Positions 1 through 54,920 of a DNA stretch of 64,000 nucleotides are shown in pieces. Under the pieces are notes generated by a model that saw only the letters and a list, made by a program, of their open reading frames with translations, was not told where the DNA came from and searched no databases. The position numbers and the translations under genes are program-made. Source of the DNA: Theodoxus fluviatilis (lineage: Eukaryota; Mollusca; Gastropoda; Cycloneritida; Neritidae); NCBI GenBank assembly GCA_034096865.1, contig JAWQFJ010000487.1:121001-185000 (forward strand). Reading direction: 5' to 3'. Positions within the stretch are counted from its first letter, which is position 1, and each line of letters begins with the position of its first letter.

Positions 1-712
1 TCTAGTTTCTACTGGTGTTCATCCCATACACCAGTAGGAGATCCAGGTTTAGTGCAGCTAGACTCATCTGTAAGTCAAAAAAGTCAGATCATCTCACTCC
101 TCTCTTCCGCTCTCTCCACTGGTTGCCCATTAGTGCTAGAGTCCAATACAAGATTGCCTGTCTTTACTACCATTACTTCGCTGAATCCCTTCCTCAATAT
201 CTCTCTAAACCCATGCGCACCTACACACCCGCTAGACAGCTACGCTGTTCTGCAGACACAAGAATCCTCAGGTTCCCGGAGGACCCTCCAGTTAAAACAA
301 AATTTGGTGAACGCTCTTTTATCTGGAATGACCTCCCCGCCTCTGTTTGTCAGTCTACTTCTCCCTTGACCTTTCGCTCTGCTCTCAAAACTCACCTCTT
401 CTTGAAATGTTCCCTGATCCTAAGTCTCTTCATCTTCCTCCCCTCACTGTTCTCTTTGTACTAGCTTGCCTAAGCCCCCTACCACCCTCCTGTCTCTCCT
501 CCCCCTCTCCCCAGTTTCATGGTTAAGCGGTGACGCTGTACATCAGTTTGTTGAATGCCTGAAGTGAATGTCTGACTCCTATGTTATTAAGTTTATTAAG
601 TTACCTTTGATGTAATTGACAGTTATTGTATATTGTAATGGTTGTGTATGTATCACATTGAGCATGTCTAAACTCATGGTAAGGTGCTATATAAATCCAC
701 ACATTATTATTA
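1..712 (+). mobile_element. 3' fragment of an L2-like non-LTR retrotransposon
   Basis: The frame 15-464 encodes the typical C-terminal tail of a LINE reverse-transcriptase polyprotein: HLTPLFRSLHWLPISARVQYKI, then YLSKPMRTYTPARQLR, then FGERSFIWNDLPASV and LTFRSALKTHLF. The following 3' UTR ends in GCTATATAAAT and a short ATT repeat (about 686-712), as L2-type elements do. The RT core is outside the window or lost. The copy ends 75 bp before a LARP4 exon, so it lies in the preceding intron. Family assignment rests on recognised motifs, not on a search. Confidence 0.75.
15..464 (+). pseudogene. LINE reverse transcriptase C-terminal remnant
   Basis: A reading frame of 149 codons matches only the region after the RT domain of L2-like LINE polyproteins (SLHWLPI, a Tyr/Pro-rich middle, SFIWNDLP, SALKTHLF). 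No RT catalytic motif is present, so this is a 5'-truncated dead copy. It ends in a normal stop, after which the 3' UTR continues. Confidence 0.7.
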
Positions 713-786
713 GAAGACCCTGCGCAAATAATTACTGGATGATTTGTGCTGTGCTTTTGACCTTGAGGTCTTTCTGTCCCTTGCAG

Positions 787-42400
<41,614 letters not shown>

Positions 42401-45400
42401 ATGGCTGAGATGATGTGACTGACACGCTTGCTCCTGGAACCAGACCGCTTTCTACTAGTCAGGACTTGGATGCTTGGATTTTAACCCGGAAATGGATGGA
42501 CTGACTTCCTCTGCTGACAGAATTACAAAAAAAAACAGACAAAAAAAAAGATAAGAAAATATTGGGGTTGTTTGCCGAGCTGTGTTTTTGATAGGTTGGA
42601 CCTGGGGGGAGCTTGGCTGCAGCAGTCTTGGTAGAACCGAGACGGAGGGAATCCCTAACCCCTCTGGGCGGTCACCAACACCTGGAACCGCCAGTGTCTA
42701 GACTGCAGTGCAGGTTTCCAGAGGATAAGGACTGAAGTGCTGCTTCCATCAGCTGCAGTGGAATCTAGCTGCATTGTCTGATCTGTCAGCCCCATTGACT
42801 GCTAGCGCAGTTGCTCCACAGCTGCTGTGAGCAAGCTCAAGCTTTGGAGTTCAGTTGGCAGTCTCTCCAGATGGTCTTCAGGGTGTGTGTGCATGCTTGT
42901 TTGTTTGCTCAGTCTCTGCTGAGCTGCTGAAAAAGGGGGTGTTGGTTTGTTAACTTCCCATGGTGGGTGTAGATGTGAAGCACCACCAACTTGTATCATA
43001 GGATTTGACGGAGTTGAACCTACACAAAGTCATTTCCACTGGGACGGTGCGCAACAGTCGCCTGGTGTCGGGATAGTTGGGGATGGAGCAGAGCTTAGTG
43101 AGAAGCAGATGTTGGTGCAAGAAGCTTCTTGTTCAGAGAGAAAAATCCTTGGGAAATGCCAGGCAGCTGCTTGGCTGCCAGAACTGGACTTGCAGACAAG
43201 TTGGTGGTTGTCTGAACAAGCAGTGAGGGATGGATTTGACAGATCTCATCCTGCCACATTCTCCCCATATCAACCCTTCAGGAGCCCTCACTTGGACTCC
43301 CATGCAGTTCCTGCTGCTGACCCTGTAAAAAGGTCGTTAGTCTAGATGAACCTTTGAGCTGCATTCGCTCAGGATGCTTCACAAGTCATGACTGTTGCAT
43401 TTCCCCCCCAGTGTATGTAGATTGGATGGCATGATGTGTCGTCGATTCTCGCTCACCAGTAGTTGAATCTGAACATTGGAACAATTTTCTGTAGAACAGG
43501 CATGAAAATTTTGTGAATTGAAAGAACCAGATGGAGAGAAGGATGAGAACTTCAACCATCGTCCAATTGGTGTCATTTTAGGTTTTTTATTTTTATTTTT
43601 ACAGGGATTAGAATTACTTGAATACCCTGCAGAGAAGGAAAGTGAACATTCTATAGGACTTTCAGGGAACACTTATCTATAAATAGCTGAGTTAGGGAGA
43701 AAAGAACACAACAGCACAAAAACCACTTCTGAATGCATTTTCAGGAAACTACGGAACTGTTGGTGTCAACGTGTGATTGATGGGGGGGGTGTCTCTTTTT
43801 TAACATTGTGATATTTGACTTTCAAGTCAAACAGTTCTATGCTCTGAAAGCTGGGAGTCACGGCTACTTGGTGGTTTGGCGCGCATCACTGGGAGTCACC
43901 TGGGAAGTTAGCTGAGCGACTCGAGGTGAGAGCCGTGGTGAAAGCTACCACAGCCAGGCATATGAATAACTCATGAACACCCACGCATGTGGTGCCCTGC
44001 TGCTGTCCCAGGACATCCTCCTCCTGGTTTGTAGAAAACTTGCCAGCATCATTCAAGTTTCTCCTGAAGACACTGAGAGGTCAAATTGCATCCATCCGCC
44101 CCAGCAAACTGGAGAGAGTCAAGACCCCACACAAAATGTGGAATGGGGTAAAATCCTGTTTTCAGTCAGTCTGTAGAGACTACAATGCACATCAAGAACT
44201 GACGTGTTTGGGCCTTCCATCCAGAGATGCATTCTGCTCTCAGCTGCTACTGCAGCCTCCAAAGCTGAGATGTAGGAATCAATTATTCCTGGGACAAAAT
44301 TCCAGTGGAGTGGAAAAAGAGACTGTTGGATCTCACCACTTCAACCGCGCTGCAGGGATCCGCCATGGAAGCTTGGCAGGGACAGTGCCGATGCGTGGTG
44401 GTCGGGCTGCGTCATCGAGTTCATCAGGACTGGATCTTGTCACTGTGCATCATCCACGCTTCATTCGTTGCCTGTGCTGGATTTGCTGCCCTGAGAAAGG
44501 GAACTTCTTTTGCTGCTTTGAGGTGTCACTTTCCAGGGCTGCCAATGACGTCGGGTCCATTGCCAGGAGGCTGAGAAAAGGGGGATGGGGCATAGGAGGA
44601 TGGCGACTCCTGGGAGTGTTGCAAGAAGCACGTGTCCATGTACTCTCACTGCCCGAGCCATTAGACCTTTGTCTCATGACTGCATCGGAGGCTTCACCTT
44701 GAAGATGTATCTACACCGACTTTTGGAAGGGGGGGAAGGGAAGGCGGAAAATTAAAACCATGGGGGGAAATCACTCATGCTGGTGATAAGTTATGATTCC
44801 ATTGCAAAACAGGAGGAGAGATGATTCGAGGCTGTGAAGAATGAAAATGGATGCTCTGGTGTGGAACCTAAGGTTGTGGACTAAAAGCCTCGGGTGTTGG
44901 GCACTGTGACAAGAGAACTATTCTCCAGCGGCAAGGCCCTCCTCAGCAATTGGACGAGTTCAAATCCACACACAGAACTTTGCAAGATGAACTGAATTGC
45001 ATGCACAGAGCGAGACTTGACAACAAAAACAAAACAAAAAAACCCGTATTTATTCCTGTGGTTTCAACTTTTTTATCATGATGTTGCTATCCTGAATTCC
45101 ATGAAAATATAGACGGGCTAAGATATGTGTGTTTTCTGAGTTTTGCTTTTTAATTTTGGTTTGGCGAAACTTTGGACCTGGAATGCAAGACATCCTTAAC
45201 AGGAGGAAAAAGAAGAAAAAAGGTGAAACAGAAGTTGTTTTGCATCATTGTTTTTGTCAACCTCCTGATGGATCGAATTACTGTGAGTGGCATTGAATTA
45301 CTCTGAGCAATGAATATTCTTGTCAAAATGAGCATTATTTTTACCCTCAGACCCCACCCCCCACCCCCACCTTTTCCTGCCCTGAACCGTTTCTGCATCA

Positions 45401-48400
45401 AGAGAAGCTGAAAAAAAAGAAATCTTCAATATGGAGAATGGCCAGCAGTCATTTTGTGCCAGTGTCCTGTATCTCCCTCTCTACCGGCCTGAAAAAGTGG
45501 AAGCAAGACCTTGTAACAGTTGTCTGTTCTTGGTTGAATACCACCACAACGCCTCGTGTACTCTCCTCAAACTTTGTGTGACAGAAAGGAAATGAACCAA
45601 ACCTAATGTAGGGAAAAAAATTAACTCTGGATGGGACAAGAGGGCAGTTTTGGAAGAGAACTGGCTGCCGCTAGAAAACAAAAGGGTGCTTCACAGCGGT
45701 GTATATTTTTTTAAAGAACATTGGGAGCACATGCAGGCGGAGTCTGCTGTGCACCCCTGTGAAACGCTTGATTAGCTTTTGTGCCTGGAACGTGTGCTAG
45801 GTAGACAAGACCCCACATTAGACTCGCGCGCTCTGCATCCTCCTTCCCTCAGGTGAGAGATGAGGTGCAGGAGCGTATCCGATATGGACTAGCTGCATTG
45901 AATGTATATCACTTGCCTCCAGATTTATTTCTATTCGTGTCTGTTGATTCAGATTCAGTGCATGCCATTCGGTTGTGTGACGATTGCATGCATGCTTTGC
46001 AGAATGAATCATGAAAAAAAAAGGGAAAACGTTGCATGGGGGTTTTCCATGTGTGGTTGTGTGAGAATGGCTGAGAGGTAGTGACAAAAATTATTTGCCT
46101 TGTATTTTGACACTTTCCCTGGTTTGTGTGTTGGTTTTTGTATCTTCAAAACAGAAACTGTTGGTTTGGATTATTTTTTTCTTGCTGTTGTTGTAAGAAA
46201 GATCAGGTTTATTTGTGAAAAAGAATTAAGTGTTATTAAACACTGCTGACTTTTTTCTTTCCTCTAAGTTTATTATAGTTTATACTCCTTGCAGGAGAAA
46301 TCATGCCAAAAATAGACGTTTTCTTTGTTATTGTAATGGCGAGTTTGATGTATTTTCCCACATTTATTAGGTGTAGGCAAGTTGAATTTCTTATGTCAAG
46401 ATGAATTGTGTACTGTACAGAAAAAAAAATCAAATTCAATTTCATTGAAGTTTCTTGATTTTGAGTGTATCATAGGTGTTTGGTTGTATTTTTCATGTGA
46501 GTGTTTTTCTTAACAATTCATTTGATTGTGATTAGTTAATAATGGTTAGTAGTAGAGTTGTTTGGCTGTTTCATAGTTTGATAACTATTTTTGCATTTTC
46601 CTTTGTGTAGTGTTTGCACATGTATGTACAATGTGGAGGGGGTGCAAATGCTGTCTGTGTGAGACTACTGGCTCTTGGAAGAATCCGACACCCAAACCAT
46701 AAAGCAATCTATGTGTTCCAACAGCAGATCATTTTTGCTGCCATAACTCTATAGCTCAGCAGGCTGTAATCCGTGATGGAAAAGCAAGGGCTGCAAATAT
46801 CCACTCTTTCGAGACAGAAAAAGCTCGGCAAATTTCTTGAAATTGTTTTAGAAGTCTTGAAGGTGTGAGAATGGTCTTAATTTCTCATGTAATGTGACCG
46901 GTCCCTTTATTTTAAAGCAGTGACATTTCTGTGTCACTTCTCGACGGGGCAACACAGAGAAGGAAGAAAATTGTTAAAGTAACCTTCGGGATAACAGGTG
47001 AAAGAGCCTAGAAGGTCCAACAGGTGGAAGCAGAAGAGTGGGCTTACATTCCATCATGTCGCTTTGTAGTGTGCATCCATTGTGTGTCAGCTCTGTTCCT
47101 TGGCATGGATCTGGGTGTGCGCTCTTCAGGCCATGTGGAGTATAGGCCAGCAAGGAAATTGACAAGCCAGCAGGCTAATAAGACTGCTCTCTCCTCTGTC
47201 TGCTAGCTTTCCTGATCTGAGGAATTCTGCTCTAATGAAAACCAGCTTGTTTGCAATCTCTTGCAGCTTTGCCCGTGTTGGAAATGTCTGCTTTGCTTCA
47301 CTAAGCTGTCAGTTGAAGATGGATCAAAACTTGACATGGGTGTTGCTGTCTGTCCAGGGCTGGAATGCATCCTTGAGGTGTAGATCTGTCTGAGGCTCCA
47401 ACGATGTTAGTTTCTAACTGGAAAGATGATATTGGTAGTTGCAGGGATGGAGGAAGTCTTGATGTTGGCTTTCTATTCAAGCTGTGAGATGATGGGCTGC
47501 TGGAAGTGCGGTAGTTGGCAGGCTTGTACTACTAGGCGGCGCGGTGGGCTTTGCGGTTTGCTTGGGAGCCTGTTCTGGCATCAGAGTTAGAATCAATCTA
47601 GCCACCAGGAAGTCTACCTGAAGATGCCAGCAACTGGCAAAGGCTGCTTAATGTAGAACACAGGTTTAAGAAGACGGTTCGTGTAGGGTTGGCCATGGAA
47701 GTCCTGGTATCAGTTCGGCCTCAGATCCATGGGTATGCCCGACTGTTAGGGACCCCCACTGGAGACCTCGCCTGCCACTGAAGTGTGTTGTTGAGTTTGC
47801 CCCCTCTCCATCCGGTGAAGGACAGGAGAAAACCAGGCGCTGGTTAGAACCGCAGTCTTTCGGAAGAGGCGTTGGGAGTTTTGCTTTTACATTGGTCCCT
47901 GCAGGACAGAGGCTGCTGTGGCGGCTGCATCCTCTAGCCCTGCCAGCTTGTTGAGTCTGTTAGTTCAGAGGTTTGAGGTGAAGGTACTCCTTAAGGGACT
48001 TGATTGTTTTGCACAGGTTTGAGTATGTACTTCATACATATTGGCCCCCTTTCTAAAACTATCCCAACCCCATCCCCTGTCTCCCCCTACTCCACCCCCC
48101 ACCCCCACCCCCCCCGGTACTCTTCCTATCCTTGTTGTTGAGGTTCTTGTATTCCCATACCTTTTGATGGCCTGCTTGCCTTCCTACTTCCACTTGTATA
48201 TCAGGCAGATGGCTCTTGGAGTGTCGAAAATGCATTTTGCCTCGTGTGAAGTGTGTGTGTGTCATGCCGTGTGTACGTGTATGGGTGACTGTGTGTGTGT
48301 TTGAGTGAAAGAGAGAAGAACGAAGAAAGAGATGTGCAAAGTGCCGTGTGATAATGTCATTGATTTTGAGAGGAGAGTGGTAGGCTCCCATCCTTGATCC

Positions 48401-49258
48401 GAGACGACTGCTGGCCACATCTGTACGCACGCAGTGTGATCCGACCAGCCTTGCATCACACTTGATTTGGAGAAAATGAAGTAGCCAAGGAAAGGACCTC
48501 CTTTTTTGATTTTGAATAGCAATAGCTGCAGTAGACTTAATAGATTTTCTCAGAGCTTCTGATTTCCAACCAGGGTTGAACTTGCCCTGAGCGTCACTGG
48601 CTGATGGAGCCATCTTCAGCGTGGGCATTCTGGGGGTCCAGGTAGTGTGTGACGTGCACATAGAGGCAGCCCATCTTTCCAACAAGACTTGCTGTTTTTG
48701 ACAGAAGATGGAGATGGTGGTGCAGTGAATGAAATTCTAATATTTAGTCTTCTGGTCAAACCTGTTAATGCAGCATTTTCTCTGGGAAGAGCTCTAAGGA
48801 AATTCATCCCGAGGGCGTTTCACTAACGTCCTCCTAAAGGAAGAATATTCAGCTTTAAAATGGAGCTAGTGTCATGTGATGGCCTCGTGGGGAAATTTGA
48901 GCTGACTAGACAGCAGTTGTAAGGCTGATGTGCTTGAATGTTGGAGGTAGCCTGCATGCAGTAGTGTTTGGTTTGTCTCGGGTCAGTGGTTGGTTAGTGT
49001 GCATTTCTGTCGTGTTGTTAAGGTCCGACTCCTATGAAGTGGCATGAGAGTCGGATGTTTGACAGCGGGCATATGTGAATGTTTATCTTCAGTAATCATG
49101 ATGATTATTAACTTGTGTATATACACCTTAATCTTGTATTGGACAAAACATAAATAGTTGTATGTGTATATATAACCTGTTTTGTTCTTGATATTGATTG
49201 ATGATTGGTGAATGTAAATCTTACACTTAGAAGTTGTGTATCTTGGACTTAATGGCTC
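42401..49258 (+). other. LARP4: Probable LARP4 3' UTR and downstream sequence
   Basis: No splice-consistent coding region or mobile element is recognised here, and tandem repeats are rare compared with the introns. The 3' UTR end is not fixed. ATTAAA at 46235 and AATAAA at 49959 are candidates, and I noticed no canonical AATAAA between the stop and 49959. A frame of 237 codons at 43989-44702 has no recognisable domain and is not called. Confidence 0.5.
46235..46240 (+). terminator. LARP4: Candidate polyadenylation signal ATTAAA
   Basis: AAGTGTTATTAAACACTGCTG, with a T-rich region (GACTTTTTTCTTTCCTC) just downstream, as a cleavage site would have. If used, the LARP4 3' UTR would be about 3.85 kb. 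Confidence 0.35.
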
Positions 49259-49269
49259 TTGTGTATTCT

Positions 49270-49272
49270 TAT

Positions 49273-49356
<84 letters not shown>

Positions 49357-49357
49357 A
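49270..49357. repeat. (CT)n microsatellite
   Basis: About 40 CT units with one GT interruption. Confidence 0.97.
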
Positions 49358-49910
49358 CCTTTGTGGAACCATGTAAATATTCCTTCTCGAGTTGGACTGA
49401 TTGAGGAAAACTCTTCGAGACCAAGAGAGAGGCCTCGTTATTTGAAAAGATGAAGAAAAAAATGCTTATGAAGTTTTTCTTTATTGCAATAGATTGTGAT
49501 ACATGTGGTAAGTGTGGAGAATATAGTGAAGCTATTTCCTAATCTTTGTGTCCAAAGGAGTTGTTTATAGAAATAAGTGAGTTGTGTTTAGAAAAAGTAA
49601 CCAGCTTGTATTGACAGGAAAGGATATTTGATATTCATTCACATCAATATCATAAGTGGTACTTGTCATCTTGTGGCCTTTCCCCTTTATAAGTAGTTTC
49701 ATGGCAAGTTTGTCTTGTGAATTCTTGACTAGTCGTGTAAAAATCTGACAGCGTTGCACATATTGGGACAGGGTTTTGAAAGTCTTCTTTGATGCCTATT
49801 TCACCACCATGATGTAAACCACCTTTCACTTGTGCCCATAACAACAATAACAATGTTCATCAGGTGATGTAGATATCTTTGCTTGTCATATATGGTAGGA
49901 TGCTGCAGAC

Positions 49911-49913
<3 letters not shown>

Positions 49914-49939
<26 letters not shown>
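49914..49939. repeat. (CA)n microsatellite
   Basis: About 13 CA units. No gene seen from 49360 to 51170. Confidence 0.93.
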
Positions 49940-49942
<3 letters not shown>

Positions 49943-51169
49943 CTCACCCCACCCCCAAAATAAATTTTGAGCAGCCATTTACATGGTAAATTGATATTAA
50001 TGAATATTGAGCTTGCCTTAGCTGTTGATCATGTAGCCAGGTCAGTGGTAGATGCAGTCAGATCCAGTACTCTCGGTGGAGGGAGAAGGGGGCATGGATA
50101 GACTGCATGTATGAGTGCTTCTGTCCCTGTCAACTAGGCCCAGGTGGCTTGCAACTACCGAAGGCTTTCAGCGTGGCTTCTTACTGCCTCAGTCCAACTC
50201 GGGAAGATGCTTTGGTTCCTCCCGACACTTCCTCCTGTACATGTGACACCTCAGATGAATCCATATATTCGATATTGACAATAATATTCAGATGTGTGTG
50301 CCCCCATTTGAATCGAGTGCTGAGACTATTGAATGCTGATGCCATGGGTGTGGATTTGCTATTATTGACTGTGCATCATCTGTGTTTCTTGATAATCACT
50401 TCAACTTCCACGTCTGATTGTGTGGTATCGGCAATTTCCAGGTTGATTTGACTTTTTAAACTTATTTTTTGTTTTTACTTAAGCTTTGTATACCATACTA
50501 GCCTTGCCCAGGGCACCTTGTTATGGGTTCCAGATGGTCTGCAAATATGGAGCCATCTGTCATCACTGCTTGAGGAGTTTTGTGTGTTTATTTCATACTT
50601 CTTTCACATGATCATGAGGGTAAATTCTTTTATCTTCTTTTTTTCCTCCTCTTTCTCCTGTCTCCTTTTTTTGTCTCTCCCGTCTTCCTTGGCACAGAGG
50701 CAGGTGAAGCTTTGTGTCCACTCATGCGAGAAAGGGTGAAGGAGCAAGTGTTCTCATCCTACTAGACAGTGCACTTTGTATTAAAAGTTCTGCTTTAAGT
50801 CCACTTTGTCTCTGGTCTTGTTCCCCACCAAGAGGAAGACTTAGTTAAGTACTTCTTGATTTATTTTATGCTTGTGGATGGGTATTTTACATGCATGGCA
50901 TATGATTCAGTTTTATTCAGTTGGCATAATTTGTTTTTTTAGTTGCAGTGATTTTTATTTTGCCTGAACATAGTTTTTTGTTCATTCTCTTTTTCGTTTC
51001 TTACAGCTGCACGCTAGACTATCCCAGTGTTTTTGAGATTGCATGAACGCAGTTTTTCTTTCCTTTTCTTCTTTTTTTCCTTCTTTCTCTTTTCCTTTCC
51101 CTTTTTTCTTCTTATTCGTATTTCTTACAGCTACATGCTAGCCTTTCTCAGTGTTTTGGCTTCTTGTTA

Positions 51170-51302
51170 CCTGTAATGTTTCTGTACATCTTCTTCCCTT
51201 TGTCTAAACTTGAACCTCTCTCTAAAACTCTTGTTACCTGTAATGTTTCTGTACATCTTCTTCCCTTTGTCTAAACTTGAACCTCTCTCTAAAACTCTTG
51301 AT
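51170..51302. repeat. Perfect tandem duplication of about 66 bp
   Basis: TTGTTACCTGTAATGTTTCT to CCTCTCTCTAAAACTC occurs twice back to back with no visible differences, so the duplication is recent. Confidence 0.9.
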
Positions 51303-52040
51303 AGTTTGGTGCTTGCATACAAAGAAATGACAGAACCATATCTACATATTAATACAAATTATCCAGTGTCATAAATGAGAGATAGATGGATATATTTGAA
51401 GTATTAACTCAAATGATGTGGGTGCTTGGAAGTATATACATGCATTTATATGCTCTGATTTGCTGATACCATTTGTCACGGTGAAATAAGTGAAGTCTCA
51501 GCATGTATCTTATCTGTTCTTGGGTCCTGGTTTTCTCTTCCCTTTTTATATTTACAAATAACATCTTAGAGGCTCAAATTCAGGGAAATAAATCTAAATA
51601 GGTTGTTAGGGAAACATTTGATGTAAACAATCGGGCATACTGCACTGACGTGTTCTAAGATGCAAAGAGTTCTTGTCAATTTCATGACAAGATGTTAGCA
51701 GTTTGCTCAAGGCAAACTTCTGCCTGGAAATATAATTTATGGAAGACATATGCTCATGTTTCCAGCAAGAATATCCAATTCGCTCTGTTCCACTTGTGGA
51801 GGGAAATCCTCCAACGTTCCTAATTTCATTGTGTGACATTGGTAGTCCATATATCAGTAGTTCCTGTGTCTGCACATGTTTGTGTTGTAAGATGGCATTA
51901 ATTTCTTGACCGTATTTCTTAATTTTAGTGTACTGTAGACAGTTACAAAAAGTTTGGGTGATGCATGAAGTGAATGTATGACCCTTTGTTTCAACTTGAC
52001 TTGTAGTCTCCAAGTGAACACACACCCCCACCCCCCACCC

Positions 52041-52044
<4 letters not shown>

Positions 52045-52108
<64 letters not shown>
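52045..52108. repeat. (CT)n microsatellite
   Basis: About 32 CT units preceded by CACCCCCACCCCCCACCCCC. The - strand frame of 230 codons across it is an artefact. No gene seen in 52110-53500. Confidence 0.96.
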
Positions 52109-52112
<4 letters not shown>

Positions 52113-53516
52113 TTGCTCTCCAACCATAACCTTCTTCAAACTCGTGCAGAGAAAAACAGCTGTGAACTTGCATCTTTGTTGAGGATGAGACATGATGAAT
52201 AAATGCTCTCTGGAGAAAACATTTCGGTTTGTTCCTCCTATACAAAGTGGGTAACAACATGAGGCAAAAGTCATGACACTAGTTTTGAATACAGTCAAAT
52301 CATAACTAAGTATTCAGGTATTGCAAGAATTTATGTTGAATGAAAATAATGAAATCGGAGGTGAATAGGCATCGAATACACCATTTGAGGGTAAGGTTTT
52401 GAGGTGAAATTGGAAGGGTACGAAGCTGCCTTATTTTGACATGCGAATGGCTCTTGAGTCCATCAAATAGGGATACTCGTAGTGAATTGCTGCTCTCGCA
52501 CCTGGAGAGCATCTAGAAAGTGCATAAAGAATCGATGAGAAGGAGAGAGGAAGGCTTCAAAATTTCCAAGCACTGGAATTTTTCCCTTATTTGAAAAAGA
52601 GCAACCAGTTCATTTTTGTCAGAATTGCACTTTTGGGTAAAGATAAATGGGGTTAAACTTTTTTGAAATTCCCAACCCAAACATGCTATTACTCCACTGC
52701 TGCCAGTAGACACTGATGTTCATTCAGTATTTTTATCCACGTAAAAGCATTGCTGGAGTGGCATTTTAGTTTGTGAATTTTTGGTTGAAGTAATCTGCAT
52801 TTGAGTAAGGCCATGAGGAACCCTTTTATGATACATAGAGATGCACTGATCTTGTGGTATATCATATAGTATTGTCCTACCCACATCGCTGAGTACAAGC
52901 TGCCATGTTTTCCCATCCAATTCTGCCATTGAGAAAGGAACTTCTGATTTCTATTTCATTTGAATTTCTACTCACACTGAATTTTAACAACTTTTTTCAT
53001 AAACCGTATGTGACAGGGTCTATGTAGATATCCGATACTCGCATGCACTATAATCGTATGGGGGGAAAGGGTCTTGCTAAAAATAACAAGGAAAAAAAAT
53101 GTCTTGGGTTATTGGGATTCTTTGATACTCATCTGCCTGTGCATAATGAGAAAAATCATGTGTTGCCTTGATTGGAAAGCAAAGAGACTTCCACCCTTTA
53201 CTCTGGAGTGAATCATTGTCCTTCCTGAATTTCTTCTATTTTCATTGAATTTTTTTCCCTTCTTTTTTCTTGATTTTTGGTAATGATTGGGTTTTTTCCC
53301 TCAGAGACACGAGGACTGTCCACATGGGTACACCATTTTGATTTTTGTCTGACTTCAACCAATTTAAATGGTCCTGAGGCGTTTTGATTGGGCTATTTAT
53401 TGGACGTGAGAAATAAATAAACAAACCAAAAAAATCTATCTTTGAGGAAAATGTTTCTTGGCTTTGTTTCCTATTTGAAATGAAGACCTTACAGGTTGAA
53501 ATACATGCGTACACAC

Positions 53517-53523
53517 GCACACG

Positions 53524-53576
<53 letters not shown>
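53517..53576. repeat. (CA)n microsatellite
   Basis: About 30 units, with a CGCACA-variant start. Confidence 0.96.
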
Positions 53577-53578
<2 letters not shown>

Positions 53579-54049
53579 TTACAAGTCGTCCTCAGAATCT
53601 AGGGGTATGTAGATTAATCACTTGTTGGATGAGGTCTGACTTGCACACATAAATATCTCGCACTATCTCTCTGTCAAAACCAGAAGAAGAGGTCATGATA
53701 ATTCAATTAATGATTTAATCAAATAAGTGCATACTGTGACATGTTCATGCAAGGATAAAGCATGCAGGAGTAGAGAATCTGAATAATAGGCCAGCCTTAA
53801 TGGTCAAGGTTTTGTAATCGGTCCTTGTTTGATGATCGGTCTTGAAGTCGTGATAGTTCTCACGGAATGTTTGTTGATGAAATGGCGTTCTTATGACACA
53901 AGTCCACTGATGGTACATCCAGAATTGCAGTGGAAAGGTGGTTATCACAACTGTTACCTCAGAAGGGATGGCGGCAACAGCACTGATGGGCAGGCACCTC
54001 TGAGACGAATTACAGGGCAGAACTCCGTCTCAGCGGGTCTTCGGGGCGA

Positions 54050-54265
54050 CCCTGTGTTTCGCTCCCCTGTAGGTTCAGGGTAAGAATTGACCCACCACGT
54101 CTCTACGCGGTTCGTAAAAGGCGAATAACTAGGGACACCGTGACTTGGTTTGCGTTTACTCTAAACTGTTCTAGTGAATATCGTGCTTAATGGCCTTGCA
54201 TAGCCTACAAAGGCTGATGGGCCGTAAAACAGTATCCATCCATCCATCCATCCCTGTGTTTCGCT
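54050..54265 (+). mobile_element. SINE-like element (54064-54251) with perfect 14-bp target-site duplications
   Basis: The direct repeat CCCTGTGTTTCGCT occurs at 54050-54063 and 54252-54265. Between them lies a 188-bp element starting CCCCTGTAGGTTCAGGGTAA and ending in a CATC repeat. This fixes the borders of the family also seen at 17994, 28920, 30547 and 54425. Target duplication of this size with a short 3' repeat tail is the mark of LINE-mobilised non-autonomous retroposons. Confidence 0.85.
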
Positions 54266-54424
54266 AGGGTATTTAGTCCGAAGTGAAAGGACGACCGGCC
54301 CTCTGATGGGAAGAACCACTCAGGTTGCGACACATTCTGTCGACCTGTTGACTCCACACCCAGATCGTGAGGCAGCTGTTGTCTCAGACCTCAATTTAGA
54401 ATTACTTATATTGTTCCCCCTTCT

Positions 54425-54600
54425 GCAAACCCACCGCATTTCCCTACGCGATTCGTAAGAGTTGAATAAATAGGGACACAGTGGCTTTGTTAGCGTTTAC
54501 TCTAAACTGTTCTAGTGATTTTCATGCTTAATCTTAATGGCCTTACAGAGCCTACAAAGGCTGATAGGCCGTAAAACACCAACCAACCAACCAACCAACC
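54425..54600 (+). mobile_element. SINE-like element with (CAAC)n tail
   Basis: Parallels 54064-54251 (AAACCCACCGCATTTCCCTA, GAATAAATAGGGACACAGTG, ACTCTAAACTGTTCTAGTGA, AAAGGCTGATAGGCCGTAAA) but has a CAAC tail and a diverged 5' end. Confidence 0.7.
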
Positions 54601-54871
54601 CCCTTCTGCAATTCCCTGGAAACTGATGCGTCGCAGTCTCTCCTTGTTCATTAGTCCTCACTGACTGGACCCTCCCTTAATGTCTAACACGCCATTGTTG
54701 GCTGCACTGTTATGGAAACTGTCCCTTAGGAATGGTCATTGCCAATCTGCAGCGGTGCCCTGGCTTGGAAGCCTGGATAAACATTCACCGTTCTCTCCAT
54801 ACATTCACCTCCACTGACACTAACTTCAAAGTGAAAACTGCTTTGGTTTCACGGGACTGAAATTTCACAAA

Positions 54872-54876
<5 letters not shown>

Positions 54877-54917
<41 letters not shown>

Positions 54918-54920
54918 GCT
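54877..54920. repeat. (CA)n microsatellite
   Basis: About 20 CA units; nothing recognised in the flanking sequence from 54601 to 55700. Confidence 0.95.

Noticed and set aside
616..786. Upstream in-frame Met codons before LARP4 exon 1
   Set aside because: They lie in the 3' UTR of the LINE and before a strong splice acceptor, so they are not LARP4 starts.
43989..44702. 237-codon frame downstream of LARP4
   Set aside because: No domain, no acceptor/donor logic and Cys/Arg-rich random composition; it lies in the probable 3' UTR. Two other frames there are also open.
46745..46800. TATAGCTCAGCAGG as a tRNA A box
   Set aside because: No matching B box or acceptor stem nearby.
51606..52298. 230-codon frame on -
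   Set aside because: Crosses the CT tract; flanking peptide shows no recognisable family.
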